Shown: piece after piece, positions 1 to 9,250 of the stretch
Position numbering within the stretch: the first letter of the stretch is position 1
How the letters are laid out: each line of letters begins with the position of its first letter
From: Amycolatopsis jejuensis
GTDB taxonomy: Bacteria; Actinomycetota; Actinomycetes; Mycobacteriales; Pseudonocardiaceae
Direction of reading: 5' to 3'
Length of the DNA stretch: 64,000 nucleotides
Assembly: GCF_000717335.1 (NCBI RefSeq)
Contig: NZ_JNYZ01000041.1
Location: 1-64,000, forward strand
Program-made: the position numbers and the translations under genes
The notes under the pieces: generated by a model
Seen by the model: the letters and a program-made list of their open reading frames with translations, nothing else
Told to the model about the DNA's origin: nothing
Databases searched by the model: none

Positions 1-57
1 GACGGCATACGAGATCATGCCTAGTCTCGTGGGCTCGGAGATGTGTATAAGAGACAG
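1..57. other. Untrimmed Illumina Nextera i7 adapter (artefact)
   Basis: Bases 1-15 match the end of the Illumina P7 sequence, 16-23 (CATGCCTA) fit an 8-base i7 index, and 24-57 match the Nextera read-2 primer, ending in the 19-bp Tn5 mosaic end at 39-57. From memory the index corresponds to Nextera N706. This is synthetic sequence left on the contig end. Peptides translated from it, such as SLVGSEMCIRD and LLYTSPSPRD, are known contaminants of protein databases, so any ORF crossing it is an artefact. Confidence 0.98.
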
Positions 58-350
58 GGCTGAGGAAAGGGCGACGGGGAAGGACGGGCGGAAAGAGCGA
101 AGGGGAGGGGCAGAGGAGGGCAGAGTGGAAAGGGCGACGGGAAAGAGCGGGCCAGGGCGAGGGGTCGTGAGGGGAGTGAGGCCGGACGAGTGGAGGCTGA
201 GGTTTGTAGCCGGAACGGATCGGGCCGTGGGAGGGAGTGGAACCGAACCAGCGGAGGCAAAGGTTTGCAGCCGGGTCGGATCGGGCCGCGGGGAAGGCAC
301 CGAACCACCATCCAGCACCCGGAGACGGAGACGGAACCGGGAAGACGAAA
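58..350. repeat. Purine-rich non-coding contig end with a two-copy imperfect repeat
   Basis: No convincing gene is present. The stretch is strongly G/A-rich on the plus strand. A roughly 40-bp segment at 192-231 recurs at 253-292 with a 61-bp period and a few substitutions; both copies share the core CGGATCGGGCCG. The open frames here begin inside the adapter or run antisense to it and have no recognisable domain. Confidence 0.6.
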
Positions 351-385
351 ACGGCCCCGCACCCCCAAGCCAAAGGGGATGCGGG
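351..385 (-). terminator. Probable terminator of the betaine importer operon
   Basis: The arms CCCGCACCCCC (356-366) and GGGGATGCGGG (375-385) pair with one mismatch. Read on the minus strand the hairpin lies 17 bases after the binding-protein stop codon and is followed by GGCCGTTTTCG, a short T tract. Confidence 0.6.
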
Positions 386-401
386 ACCGCCCGCAGAAAG
401 G

Positions 402-1310
402 TCAGATACCCGCGAAAGCCTGGTCCACGAACTGCTTGTGCTGGTCCGCCCACTGCTTTGCCGCGGCCTTTTCCTGGCCTTTCGGGGCCTTCTGGATCGC
501 GTCCTCCAGTGAGCCGAGGTCCTCGTCCGTCATCTTCAGTTTCTTCGACACCCCCGCCAGTGCCGGGAAGTCCTTCTCGAAGCCCTTGCGGCCGATGGCG
601 TGCAGTTGTTCGCCCTTGCCCATGGCGCCCTTCGGGTCCTGCAGGTCCTTCAGCTGGTACCTCGAGTATGCCCAGTGCGGGTGCCACAGCGTGACCACGA
701 TCGGCTTCTTCGCCTTGATCGAGCTGTCCAAAGCGGCGAGCATGGCGGTGGTCGAGGAGCTCTGCAGGGTCATCGTGCCGTTCAGGTCGTACTGGGGGAT
801 CGCGTTCTTCTCCACGATGCCCGTTTCGCCTGCGCTGGCTTCGATTCCGGTGATCTTGCCGCCGAACATGCTCGCCTTCGCCTTGAGGTCGGCGATGCTG
901 TTGACGTCGCTCACGTAATCCGGTACGGCCAGGTTCAGGGTTGCGTTGTCGTACCACACGCCCAGATCCTCGATCTGGTCCTTGTACTGGTCCCAGTACT
1001 GCTTGTGCGTTGCCGGGAGCCAGGAGTCGAGGAACAGGTCGACGTCGCCCTTTGCCAGGCCTGCGTAGATCGGGCCGACGTCGAGCAGCTGTGTCTTGAC
1101 CTGGTATCCCTTCTCCTCCAGTACTGCCTGGTACAGGTTGGTCAGCGCGACGTCCTCGTCCCAGTTGATGTAGCCGATGGTGACGCTCTTCGCCCCCTGG
1201 CTGCCCCCGGACTGGGCCTCCCGCCCGCCGCACGCTGCGGTGAGGCCGATCAGGGCCGTCACGGCGGCGCCTACGGCGAAGATCCGGGTGAAGCGTTTCG
1301 TGATGCGCAC
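402..1310 (-). CDS. opuAC: Glycine betaine/choline-type ABC transporter substrate-binding lipoprotein
   Basis: A 302-residue extracytoplasmic binding protein of the OpuAC/ProX type, which captures quaternary amines and delivers them to the adjacent permease. The N-terminus (MRITKRF then a hydrophobic stretch) ends in LTAAC, a lipobox-like site with Cys27 as the likely lipidated residue. The mature part starts VTIGYINWDEDVA, with the Trp typical of the aromatic ligand cage near the first lobe. The GTG start at 1310 is preceded by AAAGGA. It is the last gene of a three-gene minus-strand operon, 26 bases after the permease. The exact substrate (betaine, choline, proline betaine) cannot be fixed from sequence alone. 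Confidence 0.88.
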   Translation of the reverse strand: MRITKRFTRIFAVGAAVTALIGLTAACGGREAQSGGSQGAKSVTIGYINWDEDVALTNLYQAVLEEKGYQVKTQLLDVGPIYAGLAKGDVDLFLDSWLPATHKQYWDQYKDQIEDLGVWYDNATLNLAVPDYVSDVNSIADLKAKASMFGGKITGIEASAGETGIVEKNAIPQYDLNGTMTLQSSSTTAMLAALDSSIKAKKPIVVTLWHPHWAYSRYQLKDLQDPKGAMGKGEQLHAIGRKGFEKDFPALAGVSKKLKMTDEDLGSLEDAIQKAPKGQEKAAAKQWADQHKQFVDQAFAGI

Positions 1311-1336
1311 TCGTTCGTCCTTTCTGGGTAGGGAGG

Positions 1337-2227
1337 TCAGGCGGCGGCAGTCCGGCGCAGTGCGCGGCCGACTGCCGAACGGGCCCCGAGCGACGAGGTG
1401 AGCCGGTCGAGGTAGATCGCCAGTACCACCACGCCGAGGCCGGCGTTGAAGCCAAGGTCCAGCTTGAGACTCGTGACCGCGGCGTACACCTCGGCGCCGA
1501 GCCCGGGCGCGCCGACCATGCCCGAGATCACGACCATGGACAGCGACAGCATGATGATCTGGTTGATGCCCGCCATGATCGACGGCATCGCGAGCGGGAT
1601 CTGGATCTCGGTCAGGATCCGCCGCGGCGGCGAGCCGAACGCTTCGCCCGCCTCGACCATTTCCGGGTCGACCTGGCGGATGCCGAGCTCGGTGAGCCGT
1701 ACGCCCGGCGGCAGCGAGAACACCACGGTCGCCACCACGCCCGGCACCGGGCCGATCGAGAAGAAGAAAATGACCGGGATCAGGTACACGAACGCGGGCA
1801 GGGTCTGCATGAAGTCCAGTACCGGCTTGACGATCCGGCTCACCGCTTCGCTGCGCGCGGCCGCGATCCCGGTCGGCACCGCGATCACCACCGCCACCAC
1901 CCCGGCCACGAGCACCTGCGACAACGTCTGCATCGCGGACGGGAACTCGCCGAGACTGTCCATCAGCGCGAACCCGATCGCCGACCCGAGCCCGAACTTC
2001 CAGCCGCGCAACCACCAGCCGAGCAGTGCGAAAACCAGCGCGAGGGCCAGCGACGGCGGCCAGGTCAGCGCCGAGGCCAAACCGGTGACCGCGCCGTTCA
2101 CGACCTTGTCGACGAAATCGAAGAACGGGCCGATGTTGCCCTGCAGCCAGTCGACGATCGCCTTGAACCAGCTGCCGACCGGGATCTGGGGCAAATGCCA
2201 GTCCACGGCGAGGACGCTCTCAGGCAT
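1337..2227 (-). CDS. opuAB: Glycine betaine/choline-type ABC transporter permease
   Basis: A 296-residue integral membrane permease of the binding-protein-dependent transport family. Several hydrophobic helices are visible, starting around residue 55 ([14 protein letters not shown]). The EAA-type cytoplasmic loop that docks on the ATPase is seen in [20 protein letters not shown] (roughly residues 190-210). N-terminal residues 1-50 are amphipathic, as in other OpuAB/ProW proteins. Its start overlaps the end of the ATPase gene by 8 bases, so the two are probably translationally coupled. Osmotic-stress uptake of compatible solutes is the likely role, inferred from the family. Confidence 0.9.
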   Translation of the reverse strand: MPESVLAVDWHLPQIPVGSWFKAIVDWLQGNIGPFFDFVDKVVNGAVTGLASALTWPPSLALALVFALLGWWLRGWKFGLGSAIGFALMDSLGEFPSAMQTLSQVLVAGVVAVVIAVPTGIAAARSEAVSRIVKPVLDFMQTLPAFVYLIPVIFFFSIGPVPGVVATVVFSLPPGVRLTELGIRQVDPEMVEAGEAFGSPPRRILTEIQIPLAMPSIMAGINQIIMLSLSMVVISGMVGAPGLGAEVYAAVTSLKLDLGFNAGLGVVVLAIYLDRLTSSLGARSAVGRALRRTAAA

Positions 2228-3473
2228 GTGCGTCCACCTCCTGTCCCACGCTCAGTGCATTCAGCAGCGCTTCCCGCGTGACCATGCCGAGCAATGCGCC
2301 GTCGCCGTCGACCACCGCGAGCGGCGCGGGCGCGGACGCGGCGTGCCCGAACAGGTCTGCCACCTGGGTTTCCGGACCGGTCTGCGCGGCCGACCGGTCG
2401 ACGACGTCCGCGATCGAACCGGCGTCGCCGTCCGCGGCTTTCGCTACCGCCGCGCGGGTGACAGCTCCGGCGAACCGGCCGTTGTCGGTCACCAGGACCC
2501 CGGAGAGTTCGTTCCGGCGCATCGTTTCGAGCGCTTCGGCAGGCGAAGTGGCCAGGGTGAACGAGATTTCCGCGGGCGCCATGACCGCGGACGCGGTGAG
2601 CACGCGCGTGCGGTCGACGTCGCGGACGAACCTCGTCACGTACTCGTCCGCCGGCGCGGTCAGCATTTCCTGCGCCGTCGCGACCTGGACGATCCGGCCG
2701 TCGCGCATCATCGCGATCCGGTCGCCGAGCCGCATGGCCTCGTTGAGGTCGTGGGTGATGAAGACGATCGTCTTGCCGAGCCGCCGCTGCAGGTTCAGCA
2801 GCTGGTCCTGCATCTCCTTGCGGATCAACGGGTCCAGCGCGCTGAACGCCTCGTCCATCAGCAGGATCTCGGTGTCCGCGGCCAAGGCGCGGGCCAGCCC
2901 GACGCGCTGGCGCATCCCGCCGGACAGCTCACCCGGCAGCCGGTCCTCCCAGCCGGTGAGGCCGACCATCTCGAGCGCTTCGGCGGTGCGCTCCCGCTGC
3001 CGGTCCCGCGGAGCGTTCTGCACACTCAGGCCGTACGCGACGTTCTCCGCGACCGTGCGGTGCGGGAACAGCGCGAAGTGCTGGAATACCATGCTCATCC
3101 GCCGTTGCCGCAGCTCGCGCACCTGTGCGGCGGACATCGCGGTGAGGTCCATGTCGTCCACCAGCACGCGTCCCGCGGTGGCCGGCAGCAGGCCGTTGAG
3201 CATGCGCAGCAAGGTCGATTTGCCGGAGCCGGACAGGCCCATCACGACGAAGATCTCGCCGCGCTCCACGGTGAACGAGGCATCGATCACCGCCGCGGTG
3301 ACGCCCGGAAGGTCCACCTCGGCGCGGTCGGCGCCGTCCTCCAGCCTTCGTACCGCTTCCGGTGCCCGGCGGCCGAACACCTTGTACAGCTTGTCCACAC
3401 GAACTATCGGCACTGTCTTCCCAAGTTCTCGAGCGGGGTCCTTGCCGGGCGACATGATTGCATATACCAACAC
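2220..3473 (-). CDS. opuAA: Glycine betaine/choline-type ABC transporter ATPase with CBS pair
   Basis: The ATPase of the importer, 417 residues from the GTG at 3473. It shows Walker [10 protein letters not shown] (79-87), the ABC signature LSGGM (183-187) and Walker B LLMDEAF (204-210). The insertion before Walker A and the C-terminal tandem CBS region (about 290-415) are typical of OpuAA/ProV; in the family the CBS pair senses ionic strength or c-di-AMP. The start is uncertain: an ATG at 3455 (MSPGKDP) is an equally plausible start, giving 411 residues, and neither has a clear ribosome-binding site, so a leaderless transcript is possible. First gene of the operon. Confidence 0.9.
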   Translation of the reverse strand: MLVYAIMSPGKDPARELGKTVPIVRVDKLYKVFGRRAPEAVRRLEDGADRAEVDLPGVTAAVIDASFTVERGEIFVVMGLSGSGKSTLLRMLNGLLPATAGRVLVDDMDLTAMSAAQVRELRQRRMSMVFQHFALFPHRTVAENVAYGLSVQNAPRDRQRERTAEALEMVGLTGWEDRLPGELSGGMRQRVGLARALAADTEILLMDEAFSALDPLIRKEMQDQLLNLQRRLGKTIVFITHDLNEAMRLGDRIAMMRDGRIVQVATAQEMLTAPADEYVTRFVRDVDRTRVLTASAVMAPAEISFTLATSPAEALETMRRNELSGVLVTDNGRFAGAVTRAAVAKAADGDAGSIADVVDRSAAQTGPETQVADLFGHAASAPAPLAVVDGDGALLGMVTREALLNALSVGQEVDAHA

Positions 3474-3945
3474 TTAGCGGTGCTGATTGCGCCACCCTTT
3501 TACCGCCGGAGCTCGGTTTTCGTGGCCTGGCACCCACTTTTCCCGGTGCCTCGGACGGTGCCGCCGGACCTGCCTGCGGTACCCGGGAAAACCGGGTGTG
3601 CGCTGGCGAAACCGGCCGATTTCCGGCGGTTCGCCCGTACCTGTGGCACCCGGCCGCCGGACGCGGTGGTCACGTTCGCATAACAACCCGGAAGTCCGTT
3701 GTGGACAGTGCGCGGCCCGCGTGACGGCCGCCACCCCGCAGGCACCCACTGTGCCGGACCGGGCACCACGGGGCAACCGGCTTGCCCGGCGGATCCTTGT
3801 GAAGCCTTGACGCGAGGATCCGCCGGGAAGTGCCTGTCCCGGGCGATCCGCCGGACGCCGGAGAAGGAAGTCCCTCCACCTCGGCGGGAAATGCCGGTGT
3901 TCCTCGGGATTTCCATGCTCCGGCCAGCCTAGGGTCGGGCGGGTG
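3474..3945. other. Non-coding spacer upstream of the betaine importer
   Basis: About 470 bases separate the cyclase stop from the importer start, both on the minus strand. The open frames here are short and overlap in several frames, with no domain signal. The importer promoter must lie near 3474, where an AT-richer patch (TTGGTATATGCAAT on the minus strand) overlaps the proposed start. I looked for a riboswitch-like fold because osmolyte genes can carry a c-di-AMP leader, but saw nothing I could support. Confidence 0.5.
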
Positions 3946-4821
3946 TCAGAAGATCGCCTGCGGGTTCACCGGCACCCCGGTGAGGCGGTGGATCCGCGGC
4001 GGGGCCACGGACAGCAGGAACGAATACCGGCCCAGTTCCGCGCACACGGCAGCGAGCTCGCCGACGGCTGCGGCGTCGATCAACGGCATCCCGAGCAGCG
4101 GCAGGGCGATCAGGTGCAGCGGTCCGGGGTGGTCCGGTTCGATCGGCGGCTGCGGGTCGCCGCGGTCGCCCGCGTACAGTGAAACCCCGCGCTCGTGCAT
4201 CCACCGCACCGCATCCAGTGTGACCCCGGGCGAAGGGCGCGCCGGATCGGACGTCATCGGCCAGCCGAGGCGCAGGACGAGCGCGTCGCCGGATTCGACG
4301 CGGGTGCCAAAACGCTCTTCCGCCGCTTCGAAATCCGCGGACGTGACCGCGTATCCCGGCGCGAGCGGACCGTCCGCGGCGAGGTCGAGCAGCACCCCGC
4401 GGGTGAGGATCCCGGCGGCGAACGCGGTGGTCGACCCGTGCCCGGCGCCCGCTGCCGTCACGCTTTCGGCCGCCGGGCGGCCCGGGTACACCTTCCCCTC
4501 GCGGCCGATGTGGCACAACGCGTCCAGATGCGTGGCGAGCGGATGGTGGCTGGTGATGGTGAGGAGGTCGGCGGCGGCGTCCGGGAGACCGGTGTACGTC
4601 ATCACTTGCTGCACCGGTGAGTACGGCCCGTCGGCGCGCGCGAACGGGCCGCTGAGCACCGGTGTCGGATCGATCGGCAGGGCCAGGGAAACGACCCGGC
4701 CGAGCCGTACCTCGCCGGCCGCGCGGGCGCGGACCTCTTCGGTGATCAGGTTGAGGGTGCCGAGTTCGTCGTCGGTACCCCATCGTCCCCAGTTGCTCGG
4801 CAGTGCGCCGGTGTCGGGCAT
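3946..4821 (-). CDS. Cyclase family protein (kynurenine formamidase-like metal hydrolase)
   Basis: A 291-residue protein of the cyclase/kynurenine formamidase superfamily. The metal-binding signature is visible as HPLATHLDALCH (residues 93-104), the equivalent of HxGTHxDxPxH. The ATG at 4821 is chosen because homology-like sequence (NWGRWGTDDELGTLNLIT) starts just after it; upstream in-frame residues are arginine/proline-rich and look non-coding. Actinobacterial relatives are often annotated only as cyclase family protein, and substrates range from N-formylkynurenine to isatin, so no substrate is assigned. It stands alone, with a long spacer on its 3' side and the HU terminator on its 5' side. 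Confidence 0.85.
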   Translation of the reverse strand: MPDTGALPSNWGRWGTDDELGTLNLITEEVRARAAGEVRLGRVVSLALPIDPTPVLSGPFARADGPYSPVQQVMTYTGLPDAAADLLTITSHHPLATHLDALCHIGREGKVYPGRPAAESVTAAGAGHGSTTAFAAGILTRGVLLDLAADGPLAPGYAVTSADFEAAEERFGTRVESGDALVLRLGWPMTSDPARPSPGVTLDAVRWMHERGVSLYAGDRGDPQPPIEPDHPGPLHLIALPLLGMPLIDAAAVGELAAVCAELGRYSFLLSVAPPRIHRLTGVPVNPQAIF

Positions 4822-5022
4822 CGTGCTCCGTTCGGTCGATCGGCTGGTCCCTCGATGGTGGCAGGTACCCGGAGCACGCTGCAGGGGGCCGATCGGCCGG
4901 GTGCGCGGGGGAAGGTGTTGTGCCGCACGGGGAAACGGCGGGACCCGCAAGCGTCCGGGGACAGCGCGGTTCTTCCCGATCGTGCCGCAACCGGGGACAA
5001 AACGGGAAGCCCCGGACAAGCA

Positions 5023-5059
5023 ACAGGCCCCGCCCGGGGAGAAGCCGGGCGGGGCCTGT
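5023..5059 (-). terminator. Terminator of the minus-strand HU gene
   Basis: A perfect 15-bp stem (ACAGGCCCCGCCCGG at 5023-5037 with its complement at 5045-5059) and a 7-base loop lie 28 bases after the HU stop codon. The T tract on the minus strand is weak (TGCTTGTC). Confidence 0.75.
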
Positions 5060-5087
5060 CGGTGATGCTTTCCGGAAAATCCGGACG

Positions 5088-5696
5088 TTACTTCTTCTTC
5101 GCGGCCGAGGTGCGCTTGGCCGGTGCCTTCTTTGCGGTCGCCGTGGTCTTCTTGGCGGCCGGCTTGGCAGCGGCCTTCGCGCGGGTGGTGGTGGCCTTGG
5201 CCGCAGTGGCCTTGGCGGGAGCCTTGGCGCGGGTGGTGGTGGCCTTCGCGGCGGTGGCCTTGGCGGGAGCCTTGGCCGCGGTGGCGCGGGTCCGCGTGGC
5301 AGCCGGCTTGGCTGCGGTGCGGGTGCTGCGGGTGGCCGTGGTCGCCGTGGCACGCGTGGCGGTGGCCCGCGTGGTGGTGGCGGTCGCCCGCTTGACAGCG
5401 GTGGCCTTCGGCAGCTTCTTGGAGCCGGAGATCACGTCCTTGAACGTGGTGCCGGCCCGGAATGCGGGCACGTTGGTCTTCTTGACCCGCACGGCTTCAC
5501 CGGTGCGCGGGTTGCGCGCAGTGCGGGCGGCACGAGCGCGCTTCTCGAAAACACCGAAGCCGGTGATGGTGACCTTTTCGCCCTTGTGGACGGTGCGGAT
5601 GATGATGTCGACGAGACCGTCGACGGCTTCCGCGGCTGCCTTCTTGTCGCCGATACGCTCCGACAGAGCTTCGATCAGCTGGGCCTTGTTGGCCAT
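5088..5696 (-). CDS. hupB: HU family DNA-binding protein with Lys/Ala tail (copy 1)
   Basis: A 202-residue nucleoid protein. Residues 1-90 form a canonical HU fold ([16 protein letters not shown] ... [20 protein letters not shown]) with the DNA-contacting arm [11 protein letters not shown]. Residues about 100-202 are a low-complexity Ala/Lys/Arg/Thr tail with repeated [15 protein letters not shown] units, as in mycobacterial HupB, where the tail adds H1-like binding. The start is supported by GGAGGAACTGGA before ATG. A second HU gene at 9251 on the opposite strand shares nearly the whole HU domain (I count seven differences over the first 105 residues) and the same TTGGAGGA...CTGGA leader, so the two are recent paralogues. 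Which copy is the housekeeping one is unclear. Confidence 0.95.
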   Translation of the reverse strand: MANKAQLIEALSERIGDKKAAAEAVDGLVDIIIRTVHKGEKVTITGFGVFEKRARAARTARNPRTGEAVRVKKTNVPAFRAGTTFKDVISGSKKLPKATAVKRATATTTRATATRATATTATRSTRTAAKPAATRTRATAAKAPAKATAAKATTTRAKAPAKATAAKATTTRAKAAAKPAAKKTTATAKKAPAKRTSAAKKK

Positions 5697-5770
5697 TCCA
5701 GTTCCTCCAACCAGAACTTGTCTTATACGGCCAATACAGGCCGAACGAGGCCATTATCACCTATGAGCTC

Positions 5771-5799
5771 GGCAAGTCCAATCGGGACCTGCCTTTTTT
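5771..5799 (+). terminator. Orphan plus-strand terminator-like hairpin
   Basis: GGCAAGTCC (5771-5779) pairs with GGACCTGCC (5785-5793) with one mismatch and is followed directly by six T residues (5794-5799). No plus-strand gene precedes it: the HU gene just to the left runs the other way. The rest of the spacer, 5697-6027, holds the HU promoter region but no recognisable gene. Confidence 0.4.
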
Positions 5800-6027
5800 C
5801 GTTGGAGAGCCCTGATCGCGCGACCCCGGCCGAAGCCGTCCGGGCCGGATTCTTTCACTGGCCGGAAGACTCGCGAGAGTGCTTGCGGCACCGGCATTGT
5901 CGCATGTAGACACCCCGTGTACTGGGGTTTTGTCCCGGGTGCGGCTTCGCGTGATGGTTCGCGGACGGCCCTTCCGGCGACCACGGAAGCGTCGCGACGG
6001 TCTACTGAGGACGATCGAAAACCGTAC

Positions 6028-6067
6028 TGAAAAGGCCGCCCCCCCACCGGCGTGGCGGGAGGCGGCC
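6028..6067 (-). terminator. Terminator of the IclR-type regulator
   Basis: GGCCGCC (6034-6040) pairs with GGCGGCC (6061-6067); the inner bases add partial pairing. On the minus strand the stem follows the regulator stop codon by about 40 bases and is followed by TTTTC. Confidence 0.6.
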
Positions 6068-6105
6068 CGAGGCGTTTCGCGGTGGGAGCAGTGGGGTCAG
6101 GTGGG

Positions 6106-6807
6106 TCAGAGACGTTCCTGAAGGGCGTCCGCGGCGGCGAGGAGGTCGGCCGCCCAGCGCGCACCGGGCTTGCGGCCGATGCGCTCGATCGGACCGGACA
6201 CCGACACCGCGGCCACGACCGCACCGGAGGAATCGCGCACGGGTGCCGAAACGCTCGCGACCCCCGGCTCCCGTTCGGCGACGCTCTGCGCCCATCCGCG
6301 GCGGCGCACCTCGAGCAGTGTGCGCTCGCCGTACACCGCGTCGGCGAGGATCGTGCGCTGCGTGTGCGGATCCGACCAGGCGGCAAGGACCTTCGCGCCC
6401 GAGCCCGCGGTCATCGGCAGCCGCGAACCGATCGGAACCGTGTCGCGCAGCCCGCTCGGCGGCTCGGCGGTGGAAACGCACACGCGCTGCACGCCGTCGC
6501 GACGGTAGAGCTGCACGCTTTCGCCGGTGATGTCGCGAAGTTTCGGCAGCACCGAACTCGCCGCGTCGAGCAACGGGTCGGTCGATCCGCCCGCGAGTTC
6601 CGCCAGTGCCGTACCCGGCCGCCAGCGCCCGTCCGGCCCGCGCCGCAACAGGCGATGCACCTCGAGCCCGACCGCGAGCCGGTGCGCCGTCGCTCGCGGC
6701 AGGCCGGTACGCGTGCAGAGTTCCGCGAGCCCGCACGGGTCCTCGGCGACCGCCTGCAGTACGGCCACGGCTTTGTCCAGTACTCCGATACCGCTATGCT
6801 GTCCCAC
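6106..6807 (-). CDS. ndgR: IclR-family regulator of leucine biosynthesis (NdgR/LtbR type)
   Basis: A 233-residue IclR-family regulator. Residues about 8-60 form the winged helix-turn-helix ([14 protein letters not shown] ... [20 protein letters not shown]) and residues 75-230 the effector-binding domain. It is transcribed divergently from leuCD across a 141-bp spacer. This exact arrangement is that of NdgR in Streptomyces and LtbR in Corynebacterium, which control leuCD and other amino-acid genes, so the functional name rests on family plus position. The start codon is GTG at 6807. Confidence 0.9.
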   Translation of the reverse strand: MGQHSGIGVLDKAVAVLQAVAEDPCGLAELCTRTGLPRATAHRLAVGLEVHRLLRRGPDGRWRPGTALAELAGGSTDPLLDAASSVLPKLRDITGESVQLYRRDGVQRVCVSTAEPPSGLRDTVPIGSRLPMTAGSGAKVLAAWSDPHTQRTILADAVYGERTLLEVRRRGWAQSVAEREPGVASVSAPVRDSSGAVVAAVSVSGPIERIGRKPGARWAADLLAAADALQERL

Positions 6808-6948
6808 GACGCGATACTATCTTCCCGCACTGTGGGAAGTCCAGATTCTGGGAAAAACGAACCCGGGCTGCGCCACGGGCGTGGCTCGCCCCGCCTCGGA
6901 CGTACCCGAGTTCCGTGCTCCCGGCCGATCCCCTGGAAGGAGCCGGAG
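6808..6948. promoter_or_regulatory. Divergent ndgR-leuC control region with inverted repeat
   Basis: The 141-bp spacer between the regulator and leuC must hold both promoters. An inverted repeat CTTCCC (6821-6826) and GGGAAG (6834-6839) with a 7-base gap sits close to the regulator start, next to an AT-rich patch GATACTAT (6813-6820). This is a reasonable candidate for the IclR operator. No leucine-rich attenuator peptide was found. Confidence 0.45.
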
Positions 6949-8373
6949 ATGACCAGCCCGACCGGCAAAGCCCGTACGCTGGCGGAGAAGGTGTGGGACA
7001 GCCACCTGGTGCGCCGAGGCGAAGGCGCCGAACCGGATCTGCTCTACATCGACCTCCACCTCGTGCACGAAGTCACCAGCCCGCAAGCCTTCGACGGCCT
7101 GCGGCTGGCCGGGCGGCAGGTGCGCCGCCCCGACCTCACCATCGCCACCGAGGACCACAACGTCCCCACCGTCGACATCGACCTGCCCATCGCGGACCCG
7201 GTGTCCCGCACGCAGGTGGACACCCTTCGCCGCAACTGCAAGGAGTTCGGCGTCCGGCTGCATCCGATGGGCGATGCCGAACAGGGCATCGTGCACGTGA
7301 TCGGACCGCAGCTCGGCCTGACCCAGCCGGGAACCACCGTGGTGTGCGGTGACAGTCACACTTCCACCCACGGCGCGTTCGGTGCGATGGCGTTCGGCAT
7401 CGGCACTTCGGAGGTCGAGCACGTGCTCGCCACCCAGACGCTGCCGTTGCGCCCGTTCAAGACGATGGCGATCAACGTCGACGGCGCGCTGCAGCCGGGC
7501 GTCACCGCGAAGGACGTGATCCTTGCGGTGATCGCCAAGATCGGCACCGGCGGCGGGCAGGGGTACGTCCTGGAGTACCGCGGCAAGGCGATCGAAGCCC
7601 TGTCCATGGAAGCCCGGATGACCATCTGCAACATGTCGATCGAGGCGGGCGCGCGCGCCGGGATGATCGCGCCGGACGAAACGACGTTCGAGTACCTCAA
7701 GGGCCGTCCGCACGCGCCGAAGGGCGCGGACTGGGACGCCGCGGTCGCCGACTGGCGCGAGCTTCGTACCGACGAGGGCGCGAAGTTCGACGAAGAAGTG
7801 CACCTCGATGCAGACCGGCTGACGCCGTTCGTGACGTGGGGCACGAACCCGGGACAGGGCCTGCCGCTGGGTGATTCGGTGCCGGACCCGGCCGCGATCG
7901 CGGACGAGAACGAGCGCTTCGCCGCCGAGAAGGCGCTGACGTACATGGATCTGGCGCCGGGTACGCCGCTGCGCGAGATCGCGGTGGACACGGTGTTCCT
8001 CGGCTCGTGCACGAACGGCCGGATCGAGGATCTGCGTGCCGCGGCGGAGGTGCTGCGCGGGCGCAAGGTGGCCGATTCGGTGCGGATGCTCGTGGTGCCC
8101 GGTTCGATGCGGGTGCGCAAGTCCGCCGAAGAGGAAGGGCTGGACAAGGTCTTCACCGCGGCCGGCGCCGAATGGCGGCAGGCGGGATGCTCGATGTGCC
8201 TCGGCATGAACCCGGACCAGCTCGCCCCCGGCGAGCGCAGCGCGTCCACGTCCAACCGCAACTTCGAAGGACGGCAGGGCAAGGGCGGGCGCACGCATCT
8301 GGTGTCGCCGCTCGTCGCCGCCGCCACGGCCGTGCGGGGGACGCTCTCGTCCCCGGCCGACCTTCCCGCCTGA
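6949..8373 (+). CDS. leuC: 3-isopropylmalate dehydratase large subunit
   Basis: A 474-residue aconitase-family subunit that with LeuD isomerises 2-isopropylmalate to 3-isopropylmalate in leucine synthesis. The three cysteines that hold the 4Fe-4S cluster are present: Cys354 in GSCTNGR, and Cys414 and Cys417 in [22 protein letters not shown] and [10 protein letters not shown] are further family hallmarks. ATG at 6949 follows GGAAGGAGCCGGAG. It lies 32 bases upstream of leuD in the same operon. Confidence 0.98.
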   Translation: MTSPTGKARTLAEKVWDSHLVRRGEGAEPDLLYIDLHLVHEVTSPQAFDGLRLAGRQVRRPDLTIATEDHNVPTVDIDLPIADPVSRTQVDTLRRNCKEFGVRLHPMGDAEQGIVHVIGPQLGLTQPGTTVVCGDSHTSTHGAFGAMAFGIGTSEVEHVLATQTLPLRPFKTMAINVDGALQPGVTAKDVILAVIAKIGTGGGQGYVLEYRGKAIEALSMEARMTICNMSIEAGARAGMIAPDETTFEYLKGRPHAPKGADWDAAVADWRELRTDEGAKFDEEVHLDADRLTPFVTWGTNPGQGLPLGDSVPDPAAIADENERFAAEKALTYMDLAPGTPLREIAVDTVFLGSCTNGRIEDLRAAAEVLRGRKVADSVRMLVVPGSMRVRKSAEEEGLDKVFTAAGAEWRQAGCSMCLGMNPDQLAPGERSASTSNRNFEGRQGKGGRTHLVSPLVAAATAVRGTLSSPADLPA

Positions 8374-8405
8374 CCCCGCCGCCCGATCGGAGAGGAGCTC
8401 CCACC

Positions 8406-9008
8406 ATGGAACCGTTCACCCAGCACACCGGCATCGGGGTGCCGCTGCGCAGGTCCAACGTGGACACTGACCAGATCATCCCCGCCGTCTACCTGAAGCG
8501 CGTCACCCGCACCGGATTCGAGGACGGGCTGTTCGCGGCCTGGCGCGGACAGGACGACTTCATCCTCAACCAGGAGCCGTTCTCCCGCGGCTCGGTCCTC
8601 GTCGCGGGCCCGGACTTCGGCACCGGCTCGTCCCGCGAGCATGCCGTGTGGGCATTGATGGACTACGGCTTCCGCGCCGTGATCTCCTCGCGGTTCGCCG
8701 ACATCTTCCGCGGCAACTCCGGCAAGGGCGGTCTCGTGGCCGCGCAGTGCGATCAGCAGGACGTCGAACTGCTGTGGAAGCTGCTGGAGAACGAGCCCGG
8801 CACCGAGGTGACCGTCGACCTCCAGGACAAGACAGTGCGGGCCAAGGACTTCACCGCGCCCTTCGAGATCGACGACTACGTCCGCTGGCGGCTGCTCGAA
8901 GGACTCGACGACATCGCGCTCACCTTGCGCCACGCGGGGGACATCGGCGAGTTCGAGTCCGCCCGCCCTTCGTGGAAGCCGCTGACGCTGCCCGCGATCC
9001 CCTCCTGA
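8406..9008 (+). CDS. leuD: 3-isopropylmalate dehydratase small subunit
   Basis: A 200-residue swivel-domain subunit partnering LeuC. It begins [20 protein letters not shown] and contains the conserved [17 protein letters not shown] substrate loop. Length is normal for bacterial LeuD. The ATG at 8406 follows GGAGAGGAGCTCCACC. The gene ends in a strong hairpin before the second HU gene, so leuCD is probably its own transcription unit. Confidence 0.97.
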   Translation: MEPFTQHTGIGVPLRRSNVDTDQIIPAVYLKRVTRTGFEDGLFAAWRGQDDFILNQEPFSRGSVLVAGPDFGTGSSREHAVWALMDYGFRAVISSRFADIFRGNSGKGGLVAAQCDQQDVELLWKLLENEPGTEVTVDLQDKTVRAKDFTAPFEIDDYVRWRLLEGLDDIALTLRHAGDIGEFESARPSWKPLTLPAIPS

Positions 9009-9014
9009 CCGGCA

Positions 9015-9063
9015 GCGGCGGGGTACGGATTCCCTGCTCGGAAAGGGAATCCGGACCCGCCGC
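9015..9063 (+). terminator. Terminator of leuCD
   Basis: A long stem pairs 9015-9035 with 9044-9063, including the perfect inner part CGGATTCCCT/AGGGAATCCG, with one bulge and one mismatch. It begins 7 bases after the leuD stop. There is no T tract. Confidence 0.6.
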
Positions 9064-9165
9064 GCCCCCTCTTCATCCACGCCGGACGGCACCTTTCGAA
9101 GGCCCGGAAAGGGTCCCTCGGGAGGCGGAACTGTTCCCTTCGCCGGGTCCATTTCCGCGTGCCGT

Positions 9166-9195
9166 TTGGAATTTGTGCTGCATTGGTAATACCGT
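9166..9195 (+). promoter_or_regulatory. Candidate promoter of HU copy 2
   Basis: TTGGAA (9166-9171) and TACCGT (9190-9195) are separated by 18 bases, or TAATAC (9187-9192) by 15. The patch is AT-rich for this genome and lies 56-85 bases before the HU start. Assigned by eye only. Confidence 0.35.
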
Positions 9196-9250
9196 ATGCA
9201 TCAGTCGGCCGACGTGGCCGTGGACGAAGAGTTCTTCTTGGAGGACTGGA

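Noticed and set aside
17..694. Long plus-strand frame over the contig end (225 codons)
   Set aside because: It starts inside the adapter sequence and lies antisense to the binding-protein gene; composition alone keeps it open.
1446..3683. 745-codon plus-strand frame
   Set aside because: Fully antisense to the permease and ATPase genes, with Ser/Arg/Thr-rich composition typical of a shadow frame.
3474..3945. Riboswitch or osmosensing leader before the betaine importer
   Set aside because: No conserved fold could be recognised by eye; a covariance-model search would be needed, and a significant hit to a c-di-AMP riboswitch would change this.
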